64,000 bases of DNA from Streptomyces sp. NRRL F-6131. GTDB taxonomy: Bacteria > Actinomycetota > Actinomycetes > Streptomycetales > Streptomycetaceae. Of this stretch, positions 32,027-40,579 are shown one piece after another. A program made the translations under genes and the position numbers. How positions within the stretch are numbered: the first letter of the stretch is position 1; each line of letters starts with the position of its first letter. Location of the stretch: assembly GCA_000719695.1 (NCBI GenBank), contig JOHN01000006.1, forward strand, positions 62,001-126,000. Direction: 5' to 3'. The notes beneath the pieces were generated by a model. That model searched no databases. It saw nothing but the letters and a program-made list of their open reading frames with translations, and was not told where the DNA came from.

Positions 32027-33436
32027 TCAGCAGGTGCGCAGGAAGCGGTCGAGGACGCGGGTGCCGAACTCCAGGGCGTCCACCGGGACGCGTTCGTCGA
32101 CGCCGTGGAAGAGGGCGGTGAAGTCCAGCTCGGGCGGCAGCCGGAGCGGGGCGAAACCGAAGTGGCGGATGCCCAGGCGGTGGAAGGACTTCGCGTCGGT
32201 GGCGGCCGGCAGCAGGTACGGCAGGACGCGGGCGCCCGGGTCCTCGGCGCCGACGGCCAGGGCCATCGCGTCGACGATCGCACCGTCGAAGGTGGTCCGG
32301 ACGGCCGGGAGGCTGTCCCACTCGCGCTCGACGCCCGGGCCGAGGACGTCCGCGAGTTCGGCCTCGAACTCCCGCTCCCGGCCGGGCAGGAAGCGCCCGT
32401 CCACGGTGGCGTGGGCCTGGGAGGGCACGACGTTCCCGGCGTGGCCGGCCCGCAGGACGGTGACGTTGGCGGTGTCGCGCAGACCGGCGCCGATCAGCCG
32501 GGACAGGTGCCCCAACCGGGCGACGGCCGCCTCCGGATCCCGGTCGTCGAACGGGACGCCGGTCAACTCGGCGACGCCCTCCAGCAGTTCGCGGACCGGG
32601 TCGGTGAGGACCAGCGGGAACCGGTGGGACTGCAGCCGGGTGACGGCGGCCGCGAGCCGGCTGACGGCGGTGTCCTCGTGCAGCAGCGAGCCGTGCCCGG
32701 CCGTGCCGGTGGTCCGCAGCCGCAGCCACATCGCCCCCTTCTCGGCGGTCTGCACCAGGTAGGCGCGGACGCCGTTGTCGAGGGTGACGGAGAAGCCGCC
32801 GACCTCGCCGACCGCCTCGGTCACCCCCTCGAACAGCCCGGGGTGCTCGTCGACCAGCCGGCGGGCGCCCTGGAAGCCGCCGTTCTCCTCGTCCGCGACG
32901 AAGGCGAACACCAGGTCGCGGGGCGGTACGACGCCCTCGCGGCGGAACCGCCGGGCGACGGCCAGGGTCATCGCGACCATGCCCTTCATGTCGACCGCGC
33001 CGCGCCCCCAGACGTAGCCGTCGCGGACCTCGCCGGAGAAGGGGTGGACGCTCCACTCGGCGGGGTCGGCCGGGACCACGTCGAGGTGGCCGTGCACCAG
33101 CAGCGCACCGCGGGACGGGTCCGCGCCGGGCAGCCGGGCGATCACATTGCCGCGCCCGGGGCCGGTCTCGACGTACTCCGGCGCGTACCCGGCCTCGGTG
33201 AGCCGGGCGGCCACGTACTCGGCGGCGGCCCGCTCGGTGCCCCGGACGCCCGGGTCGCCGGGGTTGGTGGTGTCGATCGCGAGGAGTTCGGAGGTCAGCG
33301 CGACGACCTCGCGCACGGCCGCGGTCGGGTCGGCGGCATCGTCGACGGCGGAGGCGGCAGCGGCGGCAGCGGCGGAGACCGGGACCGAGGCGGCGTCAGA
33401 AGTGCTGTCGGAGGCGGTGGTCGGTCGTGCGCGCAT
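32027..33436 (-). CDS. M20-family metallopeptidase (ArgE/DapE/carboxypeptidase type)
   Basis: 469 aa. M20 metal and catalytic motifs are all there: LLVHGHLDVVPAD (HxD), WGRGAVDMKGMVAMTL (Asp), FVADEENGGFQG (EE pair), and late His LFHGVDERVP. The N-terminus has an Ala/Ser/Asp-rich, low-complexity leader of about 35 residues (MRARPTTASD to the ALTSELLAIDTTNPG core). Family members remove acyl groups or C-terminal residues from small peptides and amino acids. It is 111 bases downstream of the LysK-like gene on the same strand, so it could be the last gene of the AmCP cluster or a housekeeping peptidase. Confidence 0.88.
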   Translation of the reverse strand: MRARPTTASDSTSDAASVPVSAAAAAAASAVDDAADPTAAVREVVALTSELLAIDTTNPGDPGVRGTERAAAEYVAARLTEAGYAPEYVETGPGRGNVIARLPGADPSRGALLVHGHLDVVPADPAEWSVHPFSGEVRDGYVWGRGAVDMKGMVAMTLAVARRFRREGVVPPRDLVFAFVADEENGGFQGARRLVDEHPGLFEGVTEAVGEVGGFSVTLDNGVRAYLVQTAEKGAMWLRLRTTGTAGHGSLLHEDTAVSRLAAAVTRLQSHRFPLVLTDPVRELLEGVAELTGVPFDDRDPEAAVARLGHLSRLIGAGLRDTANVTVLRAGHAGNVVPSQAHATVDGRFLPGREREFEAELADVLGPGVEREWDSLPAVRTTFDGAIVDAMALAVGAEDPGARVLPYLLPAATDAKSFHRLGIRHFGFAPLRLPPELDFTALFHGVDERVPVDALEFGTRVLDRFLRTC

Positions 33437-33513
33437 GGTGGATCCGTTCCGTTCGACGGTCGTCCGGCCGGGGATCCCCCACGCTACCTCCGCCCACCGA
33501 CAGCGCGGCGGTG

Positions 33514-33549
33514 ACGCCGGTCACGCCGGTCACGCCGGTCACGCCGGTC
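33514..33549. repeat. Four 9-bp tandem repeats at a stop codon
   Basis: acgccggtc at 33514, 33523, 33532 and 33541. The last copy overlaps the stop codon (33548-33550) of the minus-strand LysK-like gene. A second short repeat (acacgg units near 33580) encodes SVSVSV just inside the same gene. Confidence 0.88.
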
Positions 33550-34747
33550 ACGGCACCGCCCGGATCGGCGTGGGTGCGGACACGGACACGGACACGGACG
33601 CGGGAGCGGGGGCCGTCGCGGACACGGGCCCGGGGGCCACGGGAGGACGGACCACCGCGAGTTCGCGGACGGCGGCGGTCAGCACCGCGATGCCGCGCAG
33701 ATAGTCCGCGATCATGATGTGCTCGTCGTCCGCGTGGTCGAGCCGGCTGTCCCCCGGCCCGTAGGTGGCCATCGGGACGTCCCAGACCTCGGCCAGGGTG
33801 TTCATGTCGGAGGTCGCGGTCTTCACCTTCATCTGCGGTCGGGCGTGCTGGGCCCGGATGGCCAGGGTGAGGGCGCGCGCCACGGGGCTGCCGCGCTGCA
33901 CCCGGCAGGCGGCCACCGCGTTGACCACGGTGAGCGTGCCCTCGGGGTGGCGGGCGGCCATCCGCTCGACCAGGGCACGGGCGTCGAAGCCCGGCGGGGT
34001 GCGGATGCTGAACTCGGCCTCGGCTCCGGTCAGATCGCCGACCAGGGAGCAGAGCGTGGCGCCGGGCCGGTCGAAGGAGCCGTGCCCGGCGTCGGGGCCG
34101 AGCAGCTCCAGCAGGGTCCGCCAGGCGTCGACGGCGAGTTCGGCGGCCTTGGGCTCCGGGTTGCTGGGGTGGGTGGCGGCGGTCCGCACCCGGTAACGCA
34201 GGTCGAGCTTGCCCTTGTAGCCGAGGACGACGGTGGACCAGCCGCTGGGCTCCCCCACCACCACGTAGTCGGGGCGGGGGTGTTCGGCCCGGATCCGCAT
34301 CGCCCCGCGCGAGCACGGGGTCTCCTCCTCGACGGCACCGACCAGCACGATCCGGCCGGGGAAGTCGGTGAGCGCGGCGGCCGCGCAGGCCATCGCGGCG
34401 AGCGGGCCCTTGGCGTCGACGGCGCCCCGCCCGTAGAGCCGGCCGTCCTCGCTGCGCACGGGCACCTCGCCGGGGACGGTGTCGAGGTGCGAGAGCAGCA
34501 TCACCGTCGGGCCGTCCCCGGTACCGGTCTCGGCGACCACGTTGCCGGCCGGGTCGATGTGCGCGCGCAGGCCCAACTCCTCCAGGGCGTCCACCAGGTA
34601 GGCCGCGAGGTCCGCCTCGTGGTACGAGGGGGACGGGATCTCCAGCATCCCGCGCAGCAGGCCGACCGCGGTCGCCTCGCCGAGCGCCCCGCTCCGGGGC
34701 CGGGGCCCGGTCCGCGGCCGACGCCCGCCCGGTTCGACGGAGCTCAT
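33548..34747 (-). CDS. lysK: LysK-like [AmCP]-amino acid hydrolase (M20 family)
   Basis: 399 aa. M20 metallopeptidase of the LysK/ArgE branch: LLSHLDTVPG, YGRGAVDAKGPLAAMACAA, GAVEEETPCSRGAMRI, VVGEPSGWSTVVLGYKGKLDL, then PQMKVKTATSDMNTLAEVWDVP (given in parts) and the late His region. LysK enzymes cleave the isopeptide bond between the C-terminal Glu of the carrier and the product amino acid. Context supports that reading: LysY, LysX and an AmCP gene are in the same locus. The last 40 residues are a low-complexity Pro/Ala/Ser/Val tail made of repeats and absent from typical LysK. The gene has GAGGTGATC before its ATG. Confidence 0.85.
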   Translation of the reverse strand: MSSVEPGGRRPRTGPRPRSGALGEATAVGLLRGMLEIPSPSYHEADLAAYLVDALEELGLRAHIDPAGNVVAETGTGDGPTVMLLSHLDTVPGEVPVRSEDGRLYGRGAVDAKGPLAAMACAAAALTDFPGRIVLVGAVEEETPCSRGAMRIRAEHPRPDYVVVGEPSGWSTVVLGYKGKLDLRYRVRTAATHPSNPEPKAAELAVDAWRTLLELLGPDAGHGSFDRPGATLCSLVGDLTGAEAEFSIRTPPGFDARALVERMAARHPEGTLTVVNAVAACRVQRGSPVARALTLAIRAQHARPQMKVKTATSDMNTLAEVWDVPMATYGPGDSRLDHADDEHIMIADYLRGIAVLTAAVRELAVVRPPVAPGPVSATAPAPASVSVSVSAPTPIRAVP

Positions 34748-34858
34748 CCGATCACCTCATCCAGGCAGTGGTTGGTGCGCTCGTCCGCATCGCGGGGTCG
34801 TCCGGCGGTCCGGCCCCGGCGGCGCCGCGGTCGACGGCCCCGCCGGTTCGCCGTCGCC

Positions 34859-35881
34859 TCACGGGTGCAGACCGGGGAAGCCCAGGCCGGTGCGCTCCGG
34901 CCAGCCCATCCGCACGTTCAGGGACTGCACGCCGCCCCCGCCGCCGCCCTTCACCAGGTTGTCCAGGGCGCCGATCAGCACGGCGTGCCGGGAGCCGGGG
35001 GCGACGGCGAACCCGACGTCGCAGTAGTTGGACCCGGCCAGCAGCTTGGGTTCGGGGTAGCGGTACTGGCCGCGCTTCTGGGCGACGACCCGCACGAACG
35101 GCTCCGCGCCGTAGTGCCGCCGGTAGGAGGCGCGCAGCACGCGCTCGTCCACGCCCTCGGCGAGGGTCACCCGGCAGAGCACCTGGACGCCGCGGACGGC
35201 CTCGACGCCGGTGGCGGTCATCCGGGTGGCGAGGCCGGTCGCCTGGGCCACCTCGGCCTCGTGCCGGTGCCCGGTGGGGGCGAACACCCGCATCGCGCCG
35301 CTCCGTTCGGCGTGCAGGTTCTCCGGGCCGGCCGACACCCCGGAGCCGCTGGAGCCGGTCCTGGCGTCCACCGTGACCTCGCCGGTGAGCAGGCCGTCGG
35401 CGGCGGCCGGGTGCAGGGCGAGGATCGCGGCGGTGGCCATGCAGCCGGGCACGGTGATCCGGTCCGCCCCGGCCAGTTCCTTGCGGTAGAGCTCCGGCAG
35501 GCCGGGGGTGAAGCCGGCGATCTCCTCCGGCGCGGTGTGCTCGACGCCGTAGTAGGCCGCGTAGACGGCCGGGTCGCGCAGCCGGAAGTCCCCCGACAGG
35601 TCGATCAGCAGGTCGGCGAGGGCGGCGAAGCGGCCCAGCTGCCCCATGCTCTCCCGGTGCGGGACGGCCGTGAACAGCACGTCGCAGCGGTCCAGCCGCC
35701 CGGGGTCGGTGAAGGTGAGGTCGGTGAGCCCGCGCAGGTTCGGGTGGGCGCCGTCGACCCGGCGGCCGGCCAGGCTGCGCGAGGTGACGGCGACGAGTTC
35801 CACCTCCGGGTGGGCGAGCAGGATCCGGACCAGGTCGCCGCCGATGTAGCCGGCGCCGCCGACCACCGCGACCCGGGTCAC
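34859..35881 (-). CDS. lysY: LysY-like [AmCP]-acyl phosphate reductase (ArgC family)
   Basis: 340 aa. NADPH-binding start VAVVGGAGYIGGDLVRILLAHPEVELVAVTSRSLAG, the active-site Cys in ITVPGCMATAAIL, and the His in PTGHRHEAEVAQATG place it in the ArgC/LysY family. It reduces a carrier-bound acyl phosphate to the semialdehyde. The C-terminal KGGGGGGVQSLNVRMGWPE is the usual family ending. The GTG start at 35881 overlaps the LysX stop (GTGA). A primary-metabolism ArgC would sit beside argJBD, which are absent here, so I assign it to the AmCP pathway. Confidence 0.88.
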   Translation of the reverse strand: MTRVAVVGGAGYIGGDLVRILLAHPEVELVAVTSRSLAGRRVDGAHPNLRGLTDLTFTDPGRLDRCDVLFTAVPHRESMGQLGRFAALADLLIDLSGDFRLRDPAVYAAYYGVEHTAPEEIAGFTPGLPELYRKELAGADRITVPGCMATAAILALHPAAADGLLTGEVTVDARTGSSGSGVSAGPENLHAERSGAMRVFAPTGHRHEAEVAQATGLATRMTATGVEAVRGVQVLCRVTLAEGVDERVLRASYRRHYGAEPFVRVVAQKRGQYRYPEPKLLAGSNYCDVGFAVAPGSRHAVLIGALDNLVKGGGGGGVQSLNVRMGWPERTGLGFPGLHP

Positions 35882-36750
35882 CGGTCCCCCTCCGCCAGCA
35901 GTTCGTCGACGAGCCGGTCGGCGACCGGGACGTCCTCGCCCAGGGCCTCCTGGAGTCCGGAGAACTCCAGTCCGGCGTTGACCTCCAGCACCTGCGGCCT
36001 CCCGTCGGCGTCCTCGATCAGGTCCACGCCCGCGATCCGGGCACCGACCGCCGCGGCGGCGGCCAGCGCCAGCGGGCCGATCATCGCGGTGTCGGCGCAG
36101 CGCTCGACCCGGGCACCACGGGCCACGTTGGTGCGCCAGTCGGCGGAGTGGCGGTACACGGCGCCGATCACCTCGCCGCCGGCGACGCCCACCCGGATGT
36201 CCCGGCCGGGCTTGTCGACCAGTTCCTGGAGGTAGACCACGTGCGACTGCGGGGACGGCAGCGCCGCCACGTACTCCAGCAGGGCCTCCGCCGTCTCCCG
36301 GTCCGGCACCCGGGCCACCAGCCGGCCCCAGGAGCCGACCAGCGGCTTGATCACGGCGGGGGTGCCGAGCTCCTCCAGCGCGGCGAGCGCCGCGCCCGGG
36401 GTCAGCGCCAGCACGGTGCGCGGGGTGGGCAGCCCGGCCGCCGCCAGGGCGGTGCTGGTGCGCCACTTGTCGCCGCACAGGGCGGTCGCCGCCGCCGAGT
36501 TGACCACCCGGTGGCCGGCGGCCTCGAGGAGTTCGGCGCCGTAGACCGCCCGGGTGTGGGAGATCTCCCGGTTGAGCACCGCGGGCCGCGGACCGTCGCC
36601 CGCGGGGTGGGCGAAGCCGTGCAGGGTGCGCGCGTCGAGCTGGACGTACGGGACCCCGCGCCGCTCGAGGGCGGCGAGGATCCGCTTCTCGTCGGCCCGC
36701 ACCCGGGAGGCCAGGACGGCGACCCGGGGCGCGACCGCCCCGGCCGTCAC
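35878..36750 (-). CDS. lysX: LysX-like ATP-grasp ligase loading an amino acid onto the AmCP
   Basis: 290 aa RimK-type ATP-grasp. Recognisable blocks: VLNREISHTRAVYGAELLEAAGH, VNSAAATALCGDKWRTSTALAAAGLPTP, PAVIKPLVGSWGRLVARVPD (ATP-binding Lys), QELVDKPGRDIRVGVAGGEVIGAVYRHS and the metal-binding DLIEDADGRPQVLEVNAGLEF (given in parts). LysX/ArgX ligate the alpha-amino group of alpha-aminoadipate or glutamate to the carrier C-terminal Glu. I cannot tell which from sequence. GTG start at 36750; 52 bases downstream of the BtrH-like gene and coupled to LysY. Confidence 0.9.
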   Translation of the reverse strand: MTAGAVAPRVAVLASRVRADEKRILAALERRGVPYVQLDARTLHGFAHPAGDGPRPAVLNREISHTRAVYGAELLEAAGHRVVNSAAATALCGDKWRTSTALAAAGLPTPRTVLALTPGAALAALEELGTPAVIKPLVGSWGRLVARVPDRETAEALLEYVAALPSPQSHVVYLQELVDKPGRDIRVGVAGGEVIGAVYRHSADWRTNVARGARVERCADTAMIGPLALAAAAAVGARIAGVDLIEDADGRPQVLEVNAGLEFSGLQEALGEDVPVADRLVDELLAEGDR

Positions 36751-36802
36751 GCGGCGCCCGCCGGGGACGGCCGGCCGGCCCGGCGAGCGGTGTCGGACGT
36801 GG

Positions 36803-37834
36803 TCACAGGGACCTCCAGGCCTCGTGGGCGGCGGCCACCGCGTGGCGGTACGCCTCCTCCAGACGGGTTGCGTGGGCGTCGAGTTCGGGCAGCGCGGCGA
36901 GCGGGTCGGGGTGGCCGTGCGCGGCGCACAGCCGCACCCCGGTCCAGGCGTGCGCGACCGCCTCGACCCGGCGGCCGGCCTCCCGCAGCGCGGGGACGTC
37001 GTGCTCGGCGCCGAACCGGCGCAGCAGTTCGCCGTGCAGCCCGGCCTGCGCCTGCATGCCCCAGCCGAACGGGTAGGCGTCGCGCAGCGCCTGCCCGTCG
37101 CCGGCGGCGGTGCGCTCCCGCAGGTCGGTGAGGAAGCGGCCGAGGCCGGCCAGCCCGGTCCAGTCGCCCTCGGGGCCGTGCGCGGCGGCGCCGGTGAAGC
37201 CGCGGACGTTGCCGTCCAGGGCGTGCCCGAGCCCAAGCAGGTCGAGGGCGGGGCGCTCCGGGACGGTGACGGTGAGGTAGCGGCGGTCGATCCGGGAGTC
37301 GCTGAAGAAGGCGTCCTGCTCGTCGCCGGGGTTGACGGACTCCCAGGAGTCGCGGAAGTCCGCGGCGGTGATCGTCCCGGCGAAGGCCGGCGGCATCGCG
37401 TCCGAGACGGTCACGGTGCCGGCGTCCCGGTCGACCGCGTGGACCACCACGAGGTGGGCGGCGTGCACGTCGTGGTACGCGGGGCGGAACGGCAGGTGGT
37501 AGTTGTCCACGGCGGCGATCACCGGCCGGCCGGCGTCGGTGTGGGCGGCGAGTTCGGCGAGCGGGTCCTCGTCGTCGTCCGCCCGGTGCCAGCGCGAGCC
37601 GATCCCGGACTCCGGGGCCAGGCTGCGGGCGAGGTCCTCGGGCCAGGCGCCGGCGAAGTAGAACTCCTCGGAGCGGACGTCGCCGGGACGGAAGCGGAAC
37701 TCCCAGTGCGGGCCGAGGACGTGGAGCGGGTCACGGCCCGCCCGGGCGACGTGCTCGGCGAGCGTCGCCCAGGTGCAGCTGATCACGTCGCGGCACCAGA
37801 GGCCGGCGGCGGTCCGCAGGGCCGGGGCGCTCAT
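36803..37834 (-). CDS. BtrH-like cysteine acyltransferase/peptidase
   Basis: 343 aa. The N-terminal half looks like the butirosin BtrH N-terminal domain (a papain-like fold): an early Cys in GLWCRDVISCTWATLAEHV (Cys14 or Cys20), VIAAVDNYHLPFRPAYHDVHAAHLVVVHAVD with the catalytic-type His, and VSDAMPP with the acidic residue. BtrH moves an aminoacyl group from a carrier protein to an amine. The C-terminal half is helical. The ATG overlaps the stop of the upstream beta-sandwich gene, and LysX follows 52 bases later. A role in transferring or releasing a carrier-bound intermediate is inferred; a peptidase is the alternative. Confidence 0.75.
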   Translation of the reverse strand: MSAPALRTAAGLWCRDVISCTWATLAEHVARAGRDPLHVLGPHWEFRFRPGDVRSEEFYFAGAWPEDLARSLAPESGIGSRWHRADDDEDPLAELAAHTDAGRPVIAAVDNYHLPFRPAYHDVHAAHLVVVHAVDRDAGTVTVSDAMPPAFAGTITAADFRDSWESVNPGDEQDAFFSDSRIDRRYLTVTVPERPALDLLGLGHALDGNVRGFTGAAAHGPEGDWTGLAGLGRFLTDLRERTAAGDGQALRDAYPFGWGMQAQAGLHGELLRRFGAEHDVPALREAGRRVEAVAHAWTGVRLCAAHGHPDPLAALPELDAHATRLEEAYRHAVAAAHEAWRSL

Positions 37835-38487
37835 CGGGCGGCCTCCGCGGACGCCGGCTCGACCGCTCCTGACGGGACCGCCGACTCCAGGGTCAGCGCG
37901 AACACGTGCAGCGCGATGTGCCGCGGCAGCCGGATCCCGTGCAGCACCGCGCGGCGGGTGACCGGCACCCGCTGCGCCCACAGACAGGCGGGCACGCCCG
38001 GCTGGACGTGCTGCGGGTAGTGCATCACCGGGGTGCGGAAGGCCTCCCGCTCGCCGAACCGGGCCGGTGCGGCCCAGAAGTCGGAGACCCGTACGGCCTC
38101 GAAGTCGACCTCGCCGTCGGCGAAGTGCAGGGCCGCCTCGGTCTCCACCCGGCGCTCTCCGGCGGCCAGCAGGTGGATCCAGTCGTAGCGGCCGGCCGGC
38201 AGCCGCAGGTACTGCCCGGCGCACCGGACGTTGTCGCCGGCCGGGCCGGCCGCCGGGAGGCGGAACGGGACCTCGTCGACGGTGATCGCGCTGCCCGGCC
38301 CGGGGAGGTGCTCGGCCGGGAAGGAGTTGCGCCAAACGTTGAAGGCGCCCTTGGCCGTGCCGTGCGCGGGCGTCACCGCCCGGTTGTTCGCGTGCGTCTC
38401 CAGTGGGACCGGCCGGAACCGGGACCCGGCGGTCACCACCGGCTCCCCGCCCGGGCCGGCCGGACGTTCGATGGCCGAGGTTGTCAC
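37831..38487 (-). CDS. Predicted beta-sandwich protein, function unknown
   Basis: 218 aa, mostly beta. Repeating patterns such as GQYLRLPAGRYDWIHLLAAGERRVETEAALHF, DGEVDFEAVRVSDFW and RRAVLHGIRLPRHIALHVFALTLES (given in parts) resemble galactose-binding-like jelly rolls found in NPCBM or glycosidase-associated domains. No catalytic motif is evident. The GTG start at 38487 is the first of its operon, and the stop overlaps the BtrH-like ATG, so the two products may form a complex. I do not recognise a characterised homologue. Confidence 0.7.
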   Translation of the reverse strand: MTTSAIERPAGPGGEPVVTAGSRFRPVPLETHANNRAVTPAHGTAKGAFNVWRNSFPAEHLPGPGSAITVDEVPFRLPAAGPAGDNVRCAGQYLRLPAGRYDWIHLLAAGERRVETEAALHFADGEVDFEAVRVSDFWAAPARFGEREAFRTPVMHYPQHVQPGVPACLWAQRVPVTRRAVLHGIRLPRHIALHVFALTLESAVPSGAVEPASAEAAR

Positions 38488-38870
38488 CCGCGCTCCCTCC
38501 GCGCTCGCCGTTGTGCGCCGCCGGTCCGCCGTGCGGCCCGGGGCACCCTGACGGCCAGCACGCTACGGCGCCACCCGCCCCGGCGGCGTCGGCCCGATCG
38601 ATGACCGGGGCGGGCGGGCCGCGTTGACTCCGCGGCGGGCGGGTCAACGCGGCGGCTACCCGCGGCGGGGCGGGGTAGCGCCGGTGATGACGACGCGCCG
38701 GGGCGCGCCGGGGCGGTCCGGGGCGGTCCGGGGGTCCGGCGGTGCGCCGACACCGTCGGCAGAAGCCGCGGCCCGCCCCGTCCGCCGACTACGATCGACC
38801 CCACTACCCCGTGCCGCGGGCCGGTCGACCGGTCGCGGGCGGGGCCGGGACGAACCGACAGGGAGCGGCC
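38488..38870. promoter_or_regulatory. Divergent promoter region of the AmCP accessory operon and the arginase-fold gene
   Basis: These 383 bases have no credible gene. They separate the minus-strand beta-sandwich/BtrH/LysXYK group from the plus-strand arginase-like gene and must hold both promoters. GCTACCC (38655-38661) and GGGTAGC (38673-38679) form a perfect 7-bp inverted repeat with an 11-base spacer, a candidate operator near the middle. The rest is G/C-rich with short direct repeats (ggggcggtcc near 38710). I see no convincing -35/-10. Confidence 0.5.
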
Positions 38871-39782
38871 GTGACCGAGGAGTTCGCGCTGCTGGGAGTG
38901 CCGTCCTGTGCGGGCACGCACGGGCCCGGCCAGGAGAAGGCCCCGGCGGCGCTGCGCTCCGCCGGCCTGGTCGAGCGGCTGCGCGCGGCCGGGGTGACGG
39001 TGACGGACCGCGGGGACCTGCCGGTGGTGCCGTTCCGGACCGACCCCGACCACCGCGACCGGCAGAACCTGCCGCTGGTGGTGGAGGTGGTGCGCGCCGT
39101 GGCCAAGGGCGTCGGCGCCGTGCTCGACGACGGCGCGGTGCCGCTGGTGGTGGGCGGCGACTGCACGATCACGCTGGGCGTGCTCGCCGCGTACATCGCC
39201 CGGTGGCCCGGCACCGGCCTGCTGTACTTCGACGGGGACCTCGACCTGTCGGTGCCGGAGACCACCCGCTCCGGGATCCTGGACACCATGGTGCTGTCGC
39301 ACCTGCTCGGGGAGGGCGCGCCGGAGCTGCGGGAGGCCGGTCCGCGCACTCCGCTGCTGGGGCCCGAGGGGATCGTGGCGTTCGGCTACGAACCGGCGGA
39401 ACTGGGCGCGGCGGGCCGGGAGCGGCTGGGCCGCTACCGGCTGCGCGCCCTGCCGTGCACGGAGCTCACCGCGCCCGGGGTGGACCCGGTCGCCGAGGCG
39501 CGGGCCGCGTGGCGGGCGCTCGCCGCCGACCACGAGCGGTTCGTGCTGCACTTCGACGTGGACGTGATCGACTCGGTGGACCTGCCGTTGGCGAACTTCC
39601 CGCACTTCAACGAGGGCCTGCCGGTCGGCGTGGCCTTCGACTGCCTGGCCGAGTTCTGCTCCGCGCCGCAGCTCGCGGGGCTGGTGGTCACCGAGGTCAA
39701 TCCGGACCGCGATCCGGACGGCACGATGGTGGACGCCCTGGTGGGCGCGCTGGTCCGGGCCCTCGGCCGGCGTGCGGACTGA
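38871..39782 (+). CDS. Arginase-fold protein with altered metal ligands
   Basis: 303 aa, ureohydrolase fold. Motif positions are intact but residues differ: GGDCTITLG has Cys where arginases have the Mn-ligand His (GGDH); YFDGDLDLS has Asp where DAHxD carries His; the third motif FDVDVID and EVNP follow. An actinobacterial subfamily with GGDC exists, but the DGDLD change is less familiar to me. It may hydrolyse a guanidino group (giving urea and an ornithine-like amine) with a different metal, or have another role. The GTG start at 38871 follows CAGGGAG. Divergent to the LysX group and within the NRPS locus, it is probably a precursor-supply or tailoring enzyme. Confidence 0.8.
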   Translation: MTEEFALLGVPSCAGTHGPGQEKAPAALRSAGLVERLRAAGVTVTDRGDLPVVPFRTDPDHRDRQNLPLVVEVVRAVAKGVGAVLDDGAVPLVVGGDCTITLGVLAAYIARWPGTGLLYFDGDLDLSVPETTRSGILDTMVLSHLLGEGAPELREAGPRTPLLGPEGIVAFGYEPAELGAAGRERLGRYRLRALPCTELTAPGVDPVAEARAAWRALAADHERFVLHFDVDVIDSVDLPLANFPHFNEGLPVGVAFDCLAEFCSAPQLAGLVVTEVNPDRDPDGTMVDALVGALVRALGRRAD

Positions 39783-39860
39783 CCGGGGCGCACGGCCGGG
39801 CCGGGCAGGCGTGCGGGACGGGCGGGCCGAACGGGCGGGCGGGAGCGGTCCGGCGGCGCC

Positions 39861-39888
39861 GTCAGGGGGTGAGCGTCAGGGGGTGAGC
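39861..39888. repeat. Two 14-bp tandem repeats over a stop codon
   Basis: gtcagggggtgagc at 39861-39874 and 39875-39888. The stop codon of the minus-strand GNAT gene (39876-39878) is in the second copy, and an identical stop is duplicated downstream. Confidence 0.88.
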
Positions 39889-40454
39889 GTCAGCCGCATC
39901 ACCGGGCGCTTGGCGGTGCGGCGGGCCACCTCGGCGAAGCCCTCCGCGGCGAGCACCCCGGCCAGCCCGTGGTAGGCGTCGTCGGCGAAGACCGGGCCGA
40001 GGCCCTCGTCCACCGGGTAGGCCTCCAGCACCGACGCTCCCCGGGCCCGGGCGTGCGCCGCGGCGGCCCGCACCAGGGCCCGGGAGACGCCGGCGCCGCG
40101 GTGGCGGCGGTCGACGAACAGGCAGACCAGCGACCAGACCTCGGCGTCGTCGACCGGCTTGGTCACCGGCGAGCGGTCCAGCCGGGAGTACTCGGCGCGC
40201 GGGGCGACAGAGCACCAGCCGGCCGGCTCGCCGCCCCGGTAGGCCACCAGCCCGGGCGCGGCGCCCTCGTCGACCAGGCCCTTGAGGGCCCGCCGGTTGC
40301 CCTCGCCCCACTCGGTGCGCCGCTCCTGGGGGGTCTGCCGGAAGAACATGCACCAGCAGCCCTTGACCGATCCGCGCTGGCCGAGCAGGGCCTCGACGTC
40401 GGCCCACCGGGCCGGGTCCACCACTTCGACGACCGTCTCCGTCGCTTCCGTCAC
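39876..40454 (-). CDS. GNAT-family N-acetyltransferase
   Basis: 192 aa. The acetyl-CoA-binding segment is VCLFVDRRHRGAGVSRALVRAAAAHARARG (V-x-R/G-x-G form, given in parts), preceded by GWCSVAPRAEYSRL and followed by YHGLAGVLAAEGFAEVARR. The N-terminus KGCWCMFFRQT is seen in a common streptomycete GNAT subfamily. It transfers an acetyl group to an amine. Lying between the arginase-like gene and the Asp hydroxylase gene, it may acetylate an intermediate or product (self-protection), or be unrelated. The GTG start at 40454 is probably read as a separate unit from the NRPS operon, 125 bases downstream of it. Confidence 0.83.
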   Translation of the reverse strand: MTEATETVVEVVDPARWADVEALLGQRGSVKGCWCMFFRQTPQERRTEWGEGNRRALKGLVDEGAAPGLVAYRGGEPAGWCSVAPRAEYSRLDRSPVTKPVDDAEVWSLVCLFVDRRHRGAGVSRALVRAAAAHARARGASVLEAYPVDEGLGPVFADDAYHGLAGVLAAEGFAEVARRTAKRPVMRLTLTP

Positions 40455-40579
40455 GCCGCCCTCTCCCCTCGCTCGCGCCGCCGGACACGCTACCGGACGG
40501 CGGGGCCGTCGCCGTGGCGGCGGCCCCGCGGCGCGCCCACCCGCGGGGCGGGCGGCGGACGGTCGGGCGGGGGCGCCCT

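Noticed and set aside
32027..33436. M20 peptidase considered as a second LysK
   Set aside because: It lacks the LysK-like end and sequence context (CSRGAMRI, GYKGKL), and looks like a general carboxypeptidase/deacylase; a supporting role in the cluster is not excluded.
34859..35881. LysY-like gene considered as primary-metabolism argC
   Set aside because: No argJ, argB or argD beside it, and it overlaps a LysX-type ligase and lies next to a LysK-type hydrolase and an AmCP gene, so a carrier-linked role is favoured. The sequence alone cannot exclude ArgC activity.
40455..40579. Gap between GNAT and hydroxylase searched for an MbtH-like protein gene
   Set aside because: No MbtH-type motif or small gene was found here or elsewhere in the cluster; the NRPS must use one encoded elsewhere, or none.
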